Below are positions 28,705 through 29,149 of a stretch of 29,149 nucleotides of DNA, in pieces. The notes beneath the pieces are model-generated. The model was not told the DNA's origin, searched no databases, and was given only the letters and a program-made list of their open reading frames with translations. Source of the DNA: a virus. The stretch covers positions 1 to 29,149 of the IMG/VR virus record IMGVR_UViG_3300027823_000011. The stretch is one strand, 5' to 3'. The translations under genes were made by a program, and so were the position numbers. Each line of letters opens with the position of its first letter. Position 1 is the stretch's first letter.

Positions 28705-29149
28705 TTAACCTCCTAAGAACCATGCATAACCGCTAGATAGACCGCCGCTTGCGTAATTTGGGATATTTAACGTGGTGCCAATCAGCGTAGAAACCCCACT
28801 TGTACCCGTTGTGGTTAGCGATAGCGACGATCCCGATCCAATCTGCTGAAACGCAATCGCCGTACTACCCAAAGTACCACCTTGATTATTGGTACAAAGC
28901 CACAAGGTGTCAGCATAAACAGAACCTTCTTCCACGCTAAGCTGAGCCGCTACAACCTCAGCGTAGCTATCCATATCAGTAGTTCGGGTTAGGGCGATCG
29001 CGCTGCCATTGAAAGTATATAACCCATTCTCGGCGGGTGCGGTGTTTGCCCTGACAAATAGCCTTTGTCCAGTAGTCAGCGTTACCCCATCAAAGATCGC
29101 CGTAGCAGGGTTACTTATTACGATATTGCCAGTGGTAGCAGCCCTTGCA
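28705..29149 (-). CDS. Tail appendage or fibre protein, C-terminal part, runs off the window
   Basis: The frame is open from the right edge to the stop at 28705. The ATG at 28972-28974 is internal, not the start. The visible 148 residues contain TATIFDGVTLTTGQRLFV-type text (actual: PATAIFDGVTLTTGQRLFVR), ENGLYTFNGSAIALTRTTDM, then EEGSVYADTLWLCTNNQGG and a TLGSTAIAFQQIG strand. This is the 'GQRLLVR..ENGLY..... RxxDxDxxxE......VxEGxxYxxTxW' unit found in phage fibre and side-appendage proteins. The C-terminus (STLIGTTLNIPNYASGG) is a short beta repeat followed by a Gly-rich tail. The full length and any head domain lie outside the window. Confidence 0.65.
   Translation of the reverse strand, partial: ARAATTGNIVISNPATAIFDGVTLTTGQRLFVRANTAPAENGLYTFNGSAIALTRTTDMDSYAEVVAAQLSVEEGSVYADTLWLCTNNQGGTLGSTAIAFQQIGSGSSLSLTTTGTSGVSTLIGTTLNIPNYASGGLSSGYAWFLGG

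Noticed and set aside
28705-28974. Complete 89-residue gene starting at 28974
   Set aside because: The frame remains open to the window edge with clear fibre-type sequence, so the ATG is internal.

Overview
This window is bacteriophage or prophage DNA from a cyanobacterial host. Two things point to the host: the HIP1 octamer GCGATCGC is very frequent (I count 17 in the first 5.8 kb, where chance predicts far fewer than one), and the base composition is moderately AT-rich, as in Nostoc- or Synechocystis-type cyanobacteria. No bacterial housekeeping gene, tRNA, rRNA or CRISPR array was seen. No integrase is present, so the sequence cannot decide between a free phage and an integrated prophage. 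The virion genes (lambda-type terminase and portal, HK97-fold capsid, very long tape measure, no sheath gene) indicate a long, non-contractile (siphovirus-like) tail.

Layout. Positions 1-5819 (+ strand) form a tightly packed DNA-metabolism operon: the end of a NUMOD1-type protein, a small unknown, a recombination-directionality-factor-like protein, a RuvC-like resolvase, a protein of four tandem helix-turn-helix repeats, a small unknown, an ASCH protein, a cytosine-C5 DNA methyltransferase, a DUF3310 protein and a ThyX-like thymidylate synthase. Positions 5822-22758 (- strand) are the late operon. In transcription order it holds a gpW-like connector, portal, fused protease-capsid, small head proteins, a head-tail joiner, a membrane-anchored GAF-like protein, an endolysin, two overlapping small genes including a tail terminator, the tail tube protein, a small hairpin protein, a tail completion-like protein, tail assembly chaperone G with a -1 frameshifted GT extension, and a 2474-residue tape measure.

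Positions 22759-24196 hold a + strand cassette of four small genes with its own promoter, a duplicated 55-nt leader and a hairpin terminator. It is inserted between the large terminase and the head genes and looks like a moron (accessory gene island). Positions 24195-26457 (- strand) hold the two terminase subunits. A distal-tail-like DUF2460 gene (26465-27442) lies on the opposite strand. From 27479 to the window end (- strand) are three appendage or tail-fibre-like genes, the last running off the edge.

How the parts fit: the early block makes nucleotides, methylates DNA and processes recombination intermediates. TerS/TerL package DNA through the portal into the capsid, the gpW- and FII-like proteins join head and tail, G/GT load the tail tube onto the tape measure, and the endolysin with its membrane partner releases progeny. 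The most notable points are a tape measure carrying three enzyme-like modules (serine-hydrolase-like, HExxH metallopeptidase-like, lysozyme-like), the frameshifted GT gene, the promoter-to-terminator cassette, the repeated gene-start leaders, the four-HTH protein, and a small protein that may be related to anti-CBASS/Thoeris sponge hairpins.
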